Notes: generated by a model from the sequence alone, not told the origin. Shown: positions 54,443-62,702, numbered from the stretch's first letter. The stretch: 64,000 nt of DNA from Fervidicola ferrireducens (GCF_001562425.1 NZ_LOED01000012.1:1-64000), one strand, 5' to 3'. Translations and numbers: made by a program.

Positions 54443-55069
54443 ATGTTTCGTCTGCAGGAAGTTAAATACAAAGATATACTTTACATTAAAAATCTATTTA
54501 TCCCAAAAGGCAAAATAACCGCGATAGTAGGAGAAAGCGGAAGCGGGAAAACCACGCTGTTGAGGTTATTAAACAAACTCATAAGTCCCACATGCGGGAA
54601 AATATTTTATAACGGAAAGCCGTTAGACGAGATAAATTCCATTGAATTAAGAAGAAGTGTGGTCATGCTACCCCAGACTCCTCCAATTTTTGCCGGCACC
54701 GTCAGGGATAACCTGCTTATAGGCTTGAAGTTTTCAGAAAAACCAATTGTTGGAGATAATAAACTGCTGGAAACTTTGAATATGGTGCATCTAAACAAAC
54801 CCCTTACAGAAGATGCGGAAAAATTATCGGGTGGAGAAAAGCAGCGATTGGCTCTTGGAAGAATCATATTAATGGACCCCGAAGTTTTTCTGCTGGACGA
54901 ACCTTCATCCGCTCTGGATGAAGATACAGAAAAAGCGGTTATGGAAAATTTGGTTCGGTATACAAAGGCAAAGGATAAGACACTTATTATGGTTACTCAT
55001 TCCACGAAAGTTTCAGAGGTTTTTTCCGACATTATAATTGAAATAAAAAAAGGAACGGTTGCAGGCTAA
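54443..55069 (+). CDS. fetA: ABC ATPase of a FetAB-like metal exporter
   Basis: The product is about 208 residues from the ATG at 54443 (GGAGGAAGG upstream). It has Walker A GESGSGKTT, Q-loop MLPQTPP, signature KLSGGEKQRLALG and Walker B VFLLDEPSSALDED. It is shorter than average, as in FetA (YbbL). The next gene is a UPF0014 membrane protein, the FetB partner, so the pair may export iron or a related metal and resist oxidative stress, as reported for E. coli FetAB. Substrate here is inference. Confidence 0.8.
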   Translation: MFRLQEVKYKDILYIKNLFIPKGKITAIVGESGSGKTTLLRLLNKLISPTCGKIFYNGKPLDEINSIELRRSVVMLPQTPPIFAGTVRDNLLIGLKFSEKPIVGDNKLLETLNMVHLNKPLTEDAEKLSGGEKQRLALGRIILMDPEVFLLDEPSSALDEDTEKAVMENLVRYTKAKDKTLIMVTHSTKVSEVFSDIIIEIKKGTVAG

Positions 55070-55083
55070 GGAGGGGAGTGAAA

Positions 55084-55863
55084 ATGAAAGACGTGATCGA
55101 GCTTCAAATTTGGCAAATTGCTGCAGCTTACATTTTCGTCGTCATTTTGCTGGCAATTGTTCGAATAAAAGGTATTCCAAGAGAAAAAGAAATAATAATT
55201 TCTACCGTGCGAATGACATTGCAGTTAATTTTAACAGGTTACGTCCTTGTTTATATCTTCGACAACAGCCATCCTCTATACACAATAATCATTACCGGCA
55301 TTATGGAAGTATTTGCAATTAACAATATTTGCAAGCGGACAAAAACGAAACTTGCACCAAAAGTAAAAAGAATTATTGCCTTTTCGATGATATGCGGTAC
55401 GCTATCCAGTCTTATGTACTTCATACTCGTTGTGGTTAATCTGTCACCATGGTATGAACCGAGATACTTTATCCCAATTGCTGGAATGATTATTGGCAAC
55501 TCGATGACGGGAATCTCGCTCGGCGTAACAAAGCTTGTTGATGGTATGACCGCCCAGAAAAATCTGATAGAATCAGCATTGATGCTCGGTGCAACTCCCA
55601 AAATGGCAGCAAAACAGGTTGTCGACAGTGCATTTGATTCTGCAATTCTCCCAACAATCAATTCTATGGTGGGAATGGGCATAGTGTTTTTACCGGGAAT
55701 GATGACAGGTCAAATTCTCTCGGGCACTTCCCCTGTTACCGCTATAGAATACCAAATAGCGATCATGCTCGGAATACTTGGAAGCGTAACACTGACGGTT
55801 ATTTTATTTTTACACTTAGGGTATAAAGCTTTTTTTAACAAAGAGCACCAGCTGGAAATATAG
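55084..55863 (+). CDS. fetB: UPF0014 (FetB-type) membrane permease
   Basis: The product is about 259 residues from the ATG at 55084 behind AAGGAGGGG, matching the length of E. coli FetB. It has seven or so membrane helices. UPF0014 motifs include MTLQLILTGYVLVYIF, GMIIGNSMTGISLG, ESALMLGATP and VFLPGMMTGQILSG. It forms the membrane part of the transporter with the preceding ATPase. Confidence 0.85.
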   Translation: MKDVIELQIWQIAAAYIFVVILLAIVRIKGIPREKEIIISTVRMTLQLILTGYVLVYIFDNSHPLYTIIITGIMEVFAINNICKRTKTKLAPKVKRIIAFSMICGTLSSLMYFILVVVNLSPWYEPRYFIPIAGMIIGNSMTGISLGVTKLVDGMTAQKNLIESALMLGATPKMAAKQVVDSAFDSAILPTINSMVGMGIVFLPGMMTGQILSGTSPVTAIEYQIAIMLGILGSVTLTVILFLHLGYKAFFNKEHQLEI

Positions 55864-55985
55864 TGCCAACACCTTCTACTGGTATCAATATCTTTATAAA
55901 AATGCGTCAAGCATCAATGAAAATGTCAGGTAAAAAGCTCTTGAATTATAATAAAGAGTGTGGTAATATAATAATTGCAATTTGT

Positions 55986-56073
55986 GCCGAAGTGGTGGAA
56001 TTGGCAGACGCGCTACATTCAGGGTGTAGTGGGCGAAAGGCCCGTGTGGGTTCGAATCCCACCTTCGGCACCA
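55986..56073 (+). tRNA. tRNA-Leu (anticodon CAG)
   Basis: This class II tRNA has 88 bases including an encoded CCA. The acceptor stem GCCGAAG pairs with CTTCGGC. The anticodon stem CTACA/TGTAG holds the loop TTCAGGG, giving CAG. The long variable arm and GGTTCGAATCC T-arm are present. A TATAAT (55967-55972) lies just upstream. Confidence 0.96.
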
Positions 56074-56082
56074 GAAAAAAGG

Positions 56083-56117
56083 CGGTTTCCAGAGAGCTCC
56101 GGAAACCGTTTATTTTT
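56083..56117 (+). terminator. Terminator after tRNA-Leu(CAG)
   Basis: CGGTTTCC (56083-56090) pairs with GGAAACCG (56101-56108), followed by a T-rich tract. Confidence 0.75.
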
Positions 56118-56242
56118 TTATAAATATGAACTTCTAACAAACATCAAACAGGGAATACTAACAATTAATCAGAGATTCAAAGTAATTAAAGAATATTCTC
56201 TCCAGAACTAGCTCATAATTAATAAAAAAAGGAGAATTAGAA

Positions 56243-56467
56243 ATGACACCTTCCATACAGAATATCGAAGATGTAGAAAGGGCAATAAGCGTTATAAAGT
56301 CTTCCATAATGAAAAGGGGAGCGTTGCCGGAAAATCTGGTTGAATCAATAACTGCTGAACTTACAGTATCGAAACCTGAAATAGCATCATGTTTCCTGGA
56401 TAAGCTTTTCCAAGAGTGTCCTGGAGCGGCAAAATATTTTGCAAAACATCTCAAAGACAAATTTTAA
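56243..56467 (+). CDS. Small hypothetical protein
   Basis: The protein has 74 residues with an ATG start behind AAAGGAG. It is predicted all-helical and soluble (DVERAISVIKSSIMKRG, SITAELTVSKPEIA, AAKYFAKHLKDKF). I recognise no family. The clear ribosome site and a dedicated terminator support it as a real gene. It stands alone between a tRNA and a convergent transpeptidase. Confidence 0.6.
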   Translation: MTPSIQNIEDVERAISVIKSSIMKRGALPENLVESITAELTVSKPEIASCFLDKLFQECPGAAKYFAKHLKDKF

Positions 56468-56490
56468 AGCGGCTAAAAAAGCCGCTTTTA
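56466..56490. terminator. Bidirectional terminator
   Basis: AAAGCGGC (56466-56473) pairs with GCCGCTTT (56481-56488). T- and A-rich flanks serve the small plus-strand gene and the convergent minus-strand transpeptidase. Confidence 0.75.
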
Positions 56491-57171
56491 TTATTCGAAC
56501 CTGAAGATTCCGAGGGCCCTATAAGTGGCCTCGTCAACTATGCCGGTAGCCTTAAGGCCGCTTTCCTTTTGAAAGGCCTTTACGGCTTCCCGTGTTCCGG
56601 AACCATAGATTCCGTCAAAGTTGCCGTTGTAAAATCCGTGATTGAAAAGCCTTTTTTGCACCTCCACCACATCCGAGCCCCTGCTGCCCTGGACCAGCGT
56701 CCTGAAGCCGAAGGTGAAAGGCCCGTCCACGCCTCCCACTATATAAACCTTTGTGCCCACCTTTACCCAGCTGTAAACCTCTTCCACGTGCCTGTTGTGC
56801 ATCCTGATGCACCCGTGGGAAGCGAAACCGCCGATGGAATAGGGCTTGTTTGTGCCGTGGATGCCGTAAATTCCCCAGGGAACGCTGAGCCTCATCCACC
56901 GGCTGCCGAATCCCTCGCCCCATTTTGATTTTTCTGTAATCCTGAAAAGACCTATGGGAGTAGGGGTTTCGAATGTACCCACCGCTACCGGAAAGGTCTT
57001 AAAGGGCTTTCCGTCATCCAAGACTACAAGCTTCCTTTCAAGGGTATATATTACCAAAGAAACTTCGCCTTTTGGTTTTTGGCCGGAAGTATCCTGGAAG
57101 GCCTGTGAAGGTGAATAAAAAGCCACTAAAAATATAAATATAAAAGCGGTGACTCTAAGTAATTTTTTCAA
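56491..57171 (-). CDS. Secreted L,D-transpeptidase with peptidoglycan-binding domain
   Basis: The protein has 226 residues with a TTG start behind GGGAGGTG. The order is: signal peptide (VTAFIFIFLVAFYSPSQAF), YkuD catalytic domain with PIGLFRITEKS, SHGCIRMHN containing the catalytic Cys, then a C-terminal peptidoglycan-binding domain (SDVVEVQKRLFNHGFY, DGIYGSGTREAVKAFQ). It forms 3-3 cross-links or attaches proteins in the wall, or acts in spore cortex. It is a single-gene unit. Confidence 0.9.
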   Translation of the reverse strand: MKKLLRVTAFIFIFLVAFYSPSQAFQDTSGQKPKGEVSLVIYTLERKLVVLDDGKPFKTFPVAVGTFETPTPIGLFRITEKSKWGEGFGSRWMRLSVPWGIYGIHGTNKPYSIGGFASHGCIRMHNRHVEEVYSWVKVGTKVYIVGGVDGPFTFGFRTLVQGSRGSDVVEVQKRLFNHGFYNGNFDGIYGSGTREAVKAFQKESGLKATGIVDEATYRALGIFRFE

Positions 57172-57239
57172 AATTTCACCTCCCAGCGCTCACGGTTATA
57201 TTTTGTCCTTTAAAAACGAATTGCATACGAGGGGATAAG

Positions 57240-57908
57240 ATGCTTGTAAGCGTTGTAATTCCAGCTTTTAACGAAGAAAAAAATGTGAAATTCGTCATAA
57301 GGGAAGCAAAAAAAATTGAAAATTTAAAGGAGATAATAGTGGTGGACGATGGTTCAACGGACCGTACCGCGGAAAAAGCAGCCACCGCAGGAGCAACGGT
57401 AATAAGGCATGAAAAAAACAGGGGAAAAGGGGCTGCTCTGATGACGGGCTGTTTTGCCGCAAAAGGAGAAATAATCGTTTTTCTCGATGCGGACCTTTGT
57501 TTTAAGGCCGATGACCTGGAAAAGCTTTTGGAACCGATAAAAAAAGGAAGAGCCGATATGACCGTGGCTAAATTCCCCAAAGCCAGGAAAAAAGGCGGAT
57601 TCGGGCTAGTGAAAAGTCTTTCGCGGTGGGGAGTTTATCTCATGACAGGGCAAAAATTTAATGCAGCACTATCAGGCCAGCGAGCGTTTAAGCGCGAAGT
57701 GCTGAAAAGCGTTAGGGAAATCCCGGCTGGATTCGGCGCAGAGGTCGGGTTTTTGATAGACGTGCTCAGAAAAGGTTTTAAGGTTGTCGAAGTGGACGTG
57801 AATATGAGCCACCGCGAAACGGGAAGAAGCCTGCGGGACTTTGCGCACAGGGGGCGGCAGTTTACAGACATCCTGGTCACGCTGTTGCGAAAGTTGTACG
57901 CTGTATAA
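57240..57908 (+). CDS. Family 2 glycosyltransferase
   Basis: The protein has 222 residues. It is a GT-A fold enzyme with VSVVIPAFNEEKNV, IIVVDDGSTDRT, NRGKGAAL and the metal-binding DAD in FLDADLCF. No membrane helix is visible, unlike many polyprenol-phosphate transferases. It resembles glucosyl-3-phosphoglycerate or dolichol-phosphate-type transferases in size; donor and acceptor are not determined. It is divergent from the transpeptidase, which hints at an envelope role. Confidence 0.8.
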   Translation: MLVSVVIPAFNEEKNVKFVIREAKKIENLKEIIVVDDGSTDRTAEKAATAGATVIRHEKNRGKGAALMTGCFAAKGEIIVFLDADLCFKADDLEKLLEPIKKGRADMTVAKFPKARKKGGFGLVKSLSRWGVYLMTGQKFNAALSGQRAFKREVLKSVREIPAGFGAEVGFLIDVLRKGFKVVEVDVNMSHRETGRSLRDFAHRGRQFTDILVTLLRKLYAV

Positions 57909-57960
57909 TATTTGATACATTCATATACATTGAAATGAACGCATTTCCTATTACTCTATT

Positions 57961-57977
57961 TGGCATGTTTTTTGCAC
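57961..57977 (+). promoter_or_regulatory. Sigma-54 promoter of the broken acetoin-type locus
   Basis: TGGCAT (57961-57966) and TTGCAC (57972-57977) give GG to GC spacing of 12 bases. It lies 53 bases before the truncated dehydrogenase gene and is the third sigma-54 element in this window. Confidence 0.8.
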
Positions 57978-58029
57978 TATGATGCAGGTGTAGCGTTTGG
58001 GTCATAAGTATTATAAGAGGAGGATGTCC

Positions 58030-59055
58030 ATGCTTCGCGAAGTAAAGGTGCCCAAATTTTCATCTACAATTTCGGAAGCCACCCTTGCCAGGTGGATAAA
58101 AAAAGAGGGGGAATTTGTAAAAAAAGGTGAGCCGCTTTTTGAAATATCAGCTCTGAAGCTCAACATGGAAGTGGAATCGCCTTTCGAGGGCGTGCTGTCA
58201 AAAATAATCGTCTCTGAAGGCACAAGTATAAAAGCCGACGACCTAGTGGCATGGATTGATGTGGTCGAAAAGGATGAGTCCTCGGCTGCTAGTGCCTATG
58301 TAGTTTCAGGGGAAGTAGCTACTTACGACGTGGCAGTAATCGGAGGTGGTCCGGGAGGATACGTAGCCGCTATAAGGGCCGCACAGCTTGGAGCGCGAGT
58401 AGTGCTGGTGGAGAAAGCCCTGCTTGGAGGCACTTGTCTCAATTGGGGCTGTATACCCACCAAAGCCCTTGTGAAAAGTGCTTCAGTTTACGAAAATATA
58501 AAGCGGGCTTCTGAATTCGGATTTGAGGTTAGAGAAGCGCTCATAGATTTTAAGAAAATAATGAATCGAAAAGACAAGATAGTTGCAGCGCTCCGCAGCG
58601 GGATAGAGCAACTACTTCGTGCCAGAAAGATAGAGGTTGTAAAGGGACAGGGGAGAATTTCCTCGGCCGATGAAATCACTGTGTATGGAGAAAAAGAAAC
58701 AAGAAAAATAAAGGTGGAAAAGGGCATTATAATTGCTACCGGGTCCAGACCCGCAGTACTTCCTATTCCCGGTATAGAAAACACTGGCGTGTTAAACAGC
58801 GACCAGATACTGGAGCTTGACGAACTTCCGAGAAGCATAACGATAATAGGCGGCGGCGTTATAGGCATGGAATACGCTTTCATCTTCAATGCATTCGGGG
58901 TGGATGTGACCGTTATCGAATTGATGCCCGAAATTCTCCCGAATATGGACATGGAAATATCCGCTGCGCTAAGAAATGCAGCCCTCAAGAGGGGGATAAA
59001 GGTTCATGCGTCGACGAGGGTTTCGGAAATAAAGCGGGCGGAAAACGGTGGATGA
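58030..59055 (+). pseudogene. Lipoyl-domain dihydrolipoamide dehydrogenase, 3' truncated
   Basis: The remaining product is 341 residues from the ATG at 58030 behind GAGGAGG. An N-terminal lipoyl domain has its lysine in SALKLNMEVES. The FAD domain follows (VIGGGPGGYVAAIRAAQLG, the redox disulfide GGTCLNWGCIPTKAL), then the NAD domain (IIGGGVIGMEYAFIF). The frame stops at about SEIKRAENGG, so the end of the NAD domain and the whole dimerisation domain, including the catalytic His, are missing. Its next base pairs belong to a sigma-54 activator gene. Lipoyl-LPD fusions like this are the AcoL subunit of acetoin dehydrogenase clusters. It is inactive by any normal expectation. Confidence 0.85.
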
Positions 59056-59381
59056 AATAGGAGAAATGCCGGTGGAAATGCAGGCGAAACTCTTGAGGTT
59101 TCTTCAGGACGGCACTTTTTACAAGGTGGGAGGCACCAAGCCTATTTCTGTGAATGTGAGAATTATAACCGCAACTAATAGGCCTCTAGAACGGCTCATC
59201 AGCGAGGGCAAACGGAGACTTGCTGCCCAGGCATATGAAGGAAGAAGCATTTTTCAGGGAGATGCCGAGAGAATCGGGTGAAATCGTCGAACTGAGCACG
59301 GCTGCAAATTAGGCTGAAAAGAAAGTGATTCAGGACAATTTAAAAAGGTACGCCTACAATAAAACCAGGACAGCCGAAGCT
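59047..59381 (+). pseudogene. Sigma-54 activator remnant (AcoR-like), left part
   Basis: The frame from 59048 (VDEIGEMPVEMQAKLL) matches the Walker B and following region of a sigma-54 AAA+ domain, then NVRIITATNRPLERLI. It degenerates near 59215 and stops at 59281. In another frame, 59313-59381 encodes the first part of a Fis helix-turn-helix (AEKKVIQDNLKRYAYNKT, RTAEA). So the N-terminal half was lost by deletion, the middle carries further damage, and the last helix is cut at 59381 by an insertion element. Confidence 0.85.
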
Positions 59382-59391
59382 GTGACGTCCT

Positions 59392-59411
59392 CCCCTCAAT
59401 GAATTGATGGG
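59392..59411 (-). repeat. Right-end hairpin of the insertion element
   Basis: CCCCTCAAT (59392-59400) pairs with ATTGATGGG (59403-59411) with one mismatch. It contains the tnpB stop codon, as in the element at the left edge where the stop also lies in a palindrome. Confidence 0.7.
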
Positions 59412-60649
59412 CATCCTAATACGGATGCACGCAGGGTTTTATCCCCGCGCTTCGGTTCTGCGACGCCGTGCCATCCCAAGTGGTATGACACGACCGCGGG
59501 CCGCGCCACACGGCCACTACTCCCCTTCACGGGAGATACCTTATACGCCCTCTCGTAGATGTTCAGGGCACCGTTTACGTCCGCTTGGGCTTTCCAGCCA
59601 CAGGAACATACATACAGACCTCGGCGTATCCGGTTTGAAGCTACAACCTTCCCGCAGGCGTGGCAAGTAATAGACGTGCTTCCTTCATTTATGTCATCTC
59701 GCACCAGAATTCCCGCCAGCACCCCTTTGTATTTAAGCATATCAATCAACTTCCGGTACGGTCAGGCGTGCAGCCGCTGGTTCAACTGGTCTCCATAGTC
59801 AATGCTTTCACGGATTCCATTAAGGTCCCCAATGGCTATTTCCTTCACACCCCGTTGCACACATTCCGCAATAAAGTGAGATGTAGCCATGTGCATCAAG
59901 TGTTCTACCTGTTTCTTTTCCCGGCGCGCTATTTGTTTCCACCGGCGGGAATTCTGTTTGAGGTTAGCTCGTACCTTCTGCCAATATCGCCTTACAGCTT
60001 TTATCAGTTTGCCTGAATAAAGCATTACCACACCATCGTCAAATGCAGCAGCCATTAAGATGTTTTCTCCAAGGTCTACCGCTGCTCTCCCCGTCCCTTT
60101 GTTTTCGCGGGCCTTAACTTCCACCACCAGGCGGGCTTCTATTCGCCCGGAATCCTTGTCGTAGATAATGGAAAGTTCACGCACCCGCTCATATTTAACA
60201 TCAGGACGGTGAGATATACGGAAAGAGACCTGTCTTACACCATCTTCCCGGTTGGTGCCCAGACTTAGAGTAACTCTGTCTCCATCTACCCCGAACCCAC
60301 TTTGGACGTACTTGAGCGGTGAAAGATAGTTCTTTCGCCGGAAGCGGGGAGCCTCGTGCTGCGTGAGTCCCTTTCTCTTGAGGGCAAAGAAAGACTTATA
60401 TGCTTCCCGTACTTCGTCCCGGGTGAGTTGCACTGACATCGAGTAGTACCCTTTGGCTCTAGGCAGCTCTTTTAAGATGCGGTTGAGGTTCTTTCGAGAA
60501 ATATCTACTCTCCCGGTTTCCTTGTGCTCTTTCCGCAGATGCCACAAAAGCCCGTTGTAGACCTTGGTGGCACAGAACATGGCGTCCTTCAGAATGGCTT
60601 CAGTCTGCGGGTCTGCATGGATTTGGGCTTTGAGTGTAATTAGAGGCAC
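59396..60649 (-). pseudogene. tnpB: TnpB endonuclease interrupted by an in-frame TGA
   Basis: The full frame is about 417 codons, with a GTG start directly after the tnpA stop. It is open except for a TGA at 59762-59764, in the context RLHA-stop-PYRKLIDMLKYK. Members of the family usually have Trp here (HAWPY), so TGG to TGA is the likely change. The N-terminal part has AAVDLGENIL (RuvC Asp) and EIAIGDLNGIRES. The C-terminal part has the zinc site (CHACG, CSCG) and ADVNGALNIY. Readthrough or sequencing error cannot be excluded. Confidence 0.85.
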
Positions 60650-61066
60650 TCATTCACCTCCCTCTGTTTTTTGAGCTTCGATGTATCGCCTGATAGTGTC
60701 GCTGGAGACCTCTCCGGCTGTACCTACATAGTAGCTTGGGTTCCATAAATGTCCGCCCCAGAGCTTTTTCTTAAGTTCCGGATGCTTCACAAAGAGCCGG
60801 CGAGCCGTGGAACCCTTTAATATTTTGGCTATCACCGCCGGAGCTATCTTAGGAGGAGCAGAAAGAAAGACGTGTACGTGGTCGGGCATAACCTCCAAAG
60901 CCAGCAACTGGTAGCCATGTTCCTTACAGAGAGTAGTAATTGCTCCCTTCAGGGTTTCGTTTACTGGTGGCAACAATACCTTACGGCGGTACTTCGTTGA
61001 CCATACAAAGTGGTAATTGATGTTGTAGACTGCTGTTCCAGTTGATTTCCAAGTTTCATTCTTCAT
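60650..61066 (-). CDS. tnpA: Y1 (HUH) transposase TnpA of IS200/IS605 type
   Basis: The protein has 138 residues from the ATG at 61066. Motifs of the REP/IS200 family are intact: FVWSTKYRRKVL, the HUH pair in MPDHVHVFLS and the catalytic Tyr in RRYIEAQK. It also has KGSTARRLF and LWGGHLWNPSYYVGT. It cuts and joins single-stranded ends during replication-linked transposition. As it appears intact, the element could still be mobile even though tnpB is broken. An alternative start at 61090 is possible; neither has a good ribosome site. Confidence 0.92.
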   Translation of the reverse strand: MKNETWKSTGTAVYNINYHFVWSTKYRRKVLLPPVNETLKGAITTLCKEHGYQLLALEVMPDHVHVFLSAPPKIAPAVIAKILKGSTARRLFVKHPELKKKLWGGHLWNPSYYVGTAGEVSSDTIRRYIEAQKTEGGE

Positions 61067-61106
61067 ACCATTATGATAACATATTATCAAACAATTGTAA
61101 ATGTTA

Positions 61107-61165
61107 GAGCGAGGGGGTCCGTGTATCTCCTCAATAAATTGAGGGGGATTACTGCCCCCTCGCTC
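61107..61165 (-). repeat. Left-end nested hairpins of the insertion element
   Basis: An outer 11-bp stem (61107-61117 with 61155-61165) encloses a 7-bp stem, CCTCAAT (61129-61135) with ATTGAGG (61138-61144). The inner hairpin shares its CTCAAT..ATTGA core with the right-end hairpin, as expected for TnpA recognition structures. Confidence 0.75.
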
Positions 61166-61177
61166 TCCCCCACTTTT

Positions 61178-61252
61178 CTAAAAATTCCAAGAAGCACCCT
61201 TTACAAAAAGATAAAGCAGTACAACCTAGAACATCTTGGAAAAACCGAGTAG
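61178..61252 (+). pseudogene. Sigma-54 activator remnant (AcoR-like), right part
   Basis: Twenty-four codons and a TAG encode the end of a Fis-type helix-turn-helix: LKIPRSTLYKKIKQYNLEHL and then GKTE. Compare [12 protein letters not shown] in PrdR of this window. It continues the reading frame that stops at 59381, so the element at 59382-61177 split one gene. Confidence 0.85.
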
Positions 61253-61259
61253 ATACTAT

Positions 61260-61287
61260 AAAAAAGGCATCTCCGTTCGGAGATGCC
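61260..61287 (-). terminator. Terminator of hcp
   Basis: GGCATCTCC (61266-61274) pairs with GGAGATGCC (61279-61287) over a 4-base loop. On the minus strand it is followed by six T (61260-61265). Confidence 0.88.
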
Positions 61288-61294
61288 ATATTAT

Positions 61295-62581
61295 TTATCC
61301 GAGCATTTCGGCGAGGTCCTTTTCTACATCGCTTATGAGCTTCAGGTTGAAGTTGTCCTGGAGGACCTTCATCACTCCCGGCGTAATGAATTCGGGGGCT
61401 TTGGGGCCGATATAGATATTTTTCACTCCCAGGCTCAAAAGGCCGAGAAGTATTGCCACGGCTTTTTGCTCGAACCAAGAGAGCACTATCGAAAGGGGCA
61501 GGTCATTCACCGAACAGTTGAAAGCTTCGGCAAGGGCCGTTGCCACCTTTATCGCCGAGATGGAATTGTTGCACTGGCCGAAGTCTATATAGCGCGGGAT
61601 GTTGGTTCCAGGCACGGTGCCGTAATCCACGTCGTTGAATCGGAATTTGCCGCAGGAGGTGGTGATGATAACGCAGTCCTTCGGCAAAGCTAAGGCGAGC
61701 TTCCTGTAGTACTCGTTGCCGCTGCCCGGAGTGTCGCAACCTGCTATCACGAAGAACCTTTTTATTTTTCCGGCCTTTACGGCGTCAATTATTTCGGGGG
61801 CGATTTTAAGTACCGTTTCGTGATGGAAGCCAGTCACTACCTTCTTATCGGAATCTACGTTGGCTGGCGGAAGCGACAGGGCTTTTTCGATAACGGGCGT
61901 GAAATCGTCGTTTTCGATTTTCTGAACGCCCTCAAGTCCTGCTACACCGTAGCTGAAGAAGCGGTCGGAGTACGTGCCCTTTATTGGCATTATGCAGTTG
62001 GTGGTCCCCACGATAGCGCCGGGAAACTCTTCGAAGAGTTTCCTTTGGTCGGTCCAGGATTTGCCTAAGTTCCCTTTTAGATGCTTGTATTTTCTAAGTT
62101 CTGGATAGCCGTGGGCAGGCAGCATTTCGGAGTGGGTGTAAATGTTTACGCCCTTCCCTTCGGATTGTTCGAGCAGTAATTTAAGAGCGTGGAGATTATG
62201 ACCGGTTACCAGGATGCAGTGACCTTCGATTTTGTCCTGGGGAACTTCCACCGGTTCCGGGATTCCGAACTTGGACGTATGAGCCTTGTCTAAAAGTTCC
62301 ATGACCTTTACTGTTGCCCTGCCTACCTTCATTGCCATATCTATATGCTCCTGTAGGTTGAAGTTGACGTTGGTCAGGGTCATGTAAAGAGCTTCCTGTA
62401 TGGTGGCGTCAACTTCGGGGTCGGTAAAGCCAAGTTCTCTTGCGTGGACCGCGTATGCTGATATTCCCTTGAGTCCCAGGATGATCATATCCTGGAGGCT
62501 GGATATATCTTCGTTTTTACCGCAAACTCCGATTTTTGTGCAACCGCCTTTTGGAGTTTGCTCGCACTGATAGCAGAACAT
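61295..62581 (-). CDS. hcp: Hybrid cluster protein (hydroxylamine reductase), short class III form
   Basis: The protein has 428 residues. The N-terminal cysteines CYQCEQTPKGGCTKIGVC fit C-x2-C-x7-C-x5-C, which holds the 4Fe-4S cluster. The hybrid-cluster ligands are visible in TGHNLHAL, THSEMLPAHGYPEL, GTTNCIMP, FVIAGCDTP and TTSCGKFRF. Class I enzymes are about 550 residues; loss of roughly 110 residues of the second helical region marks the class III form of thermophiles and archaea. It reduces hydroxylamine or, more likely in vivo, nitric oxide under nitrosative stress. An HcpR-type operator lies upstream. Confidence 0.95.
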   Translation of the reverse strand: MFCYQCEQTPKGGCTKIGVCGKNEDISSLQDMIILGLKGISAYAVHARELGFTDPEVDATIQEALYMTLTNVNFNLQEHIDMAMKVGRATVKVMELLDKAHTSKFGIPEPVEVPQDKIEGHCILVTGHNLHALKLLLEQSEGKGVNIYTHSEMLPAHGYPELRKYKHLKGNLGKSWTDQRKLFEEFPGAIVGTTNCIMPIKGTYSDRFFSYGVAGLEGVQKIENDDFTPVIEKALSLPPANVDSDKKVVTGFHHETVLKIAPEIIDAVKAGKIKRFFVIAGCDTPGSGNEYYRKLALALPKDCVIITTSCGKFRFNDVDYGTVPGTNIPRYIDFGQCNNSISAIKVATALAEAFNCSVNDLPLSIVLSWFEQKAVAILLGLLSLGVKNIYIGPKAPEFITPGVMKVLQDNFNLKLISDVEKDLAEMLG

Positions 62582-62645
62582 ATAATCCCCTCCGTGGTAT
62601 TTTTTTGTTTCAATTAAAATAATAACGCCGAAAAACTGTAAATTC

Positions 62646-62661
62646 TGTGATGAAAATCACA
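62646..62661. promoter_or_regulatory. HcpR (CRP/FNR-family) operator before hcp
   Basis: TGTGATGAAAATCACA is a perfect dyad of the form TGTGA-N6-TCACA. It lies 65 bases upstream of the hcp start. This is the consensus reported for HcpR, the CRP/FNR-type activator of hcp in Clostridia and sulfate reducers. The hcpR gene itself is not in this window. Confidence 0.8.
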
Positions 62662-62702
62662 TTCAGGTCTAAAACTGGACTCTTTTTTGGATTAATATGC
62701 TC

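Larger units (their letters stand above)
59382..61177 (-). mobile_element. IS200/IS605-family insertion element
   Basis: The element is about 1.8 kb and carries tnpA and tnpB on the minus strand. Its borders can be fixed because the interrupted Fis domain resumes in the correct codon: GCC GAA GCT ends at 59381 and CTA AAA ATT begins at 61178, giving the expected A-E-A-L-K-I. There is no target duplication, as expected for this single-strand transposing family. On the element's own top strand the left flank ends in TTTAG, the likely target site. Hairpins lie near both ends (61107-61165 and 59392-59411). Confidence 0.88.

Noticed and set aside
59762-59764. Second selenocysteine codon, in tnpB
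   Set aside because: The family has Trp at this position, no Sec-like redox context exists and no SECIS-like stem is evident, so a nonsense mutation is simpler.
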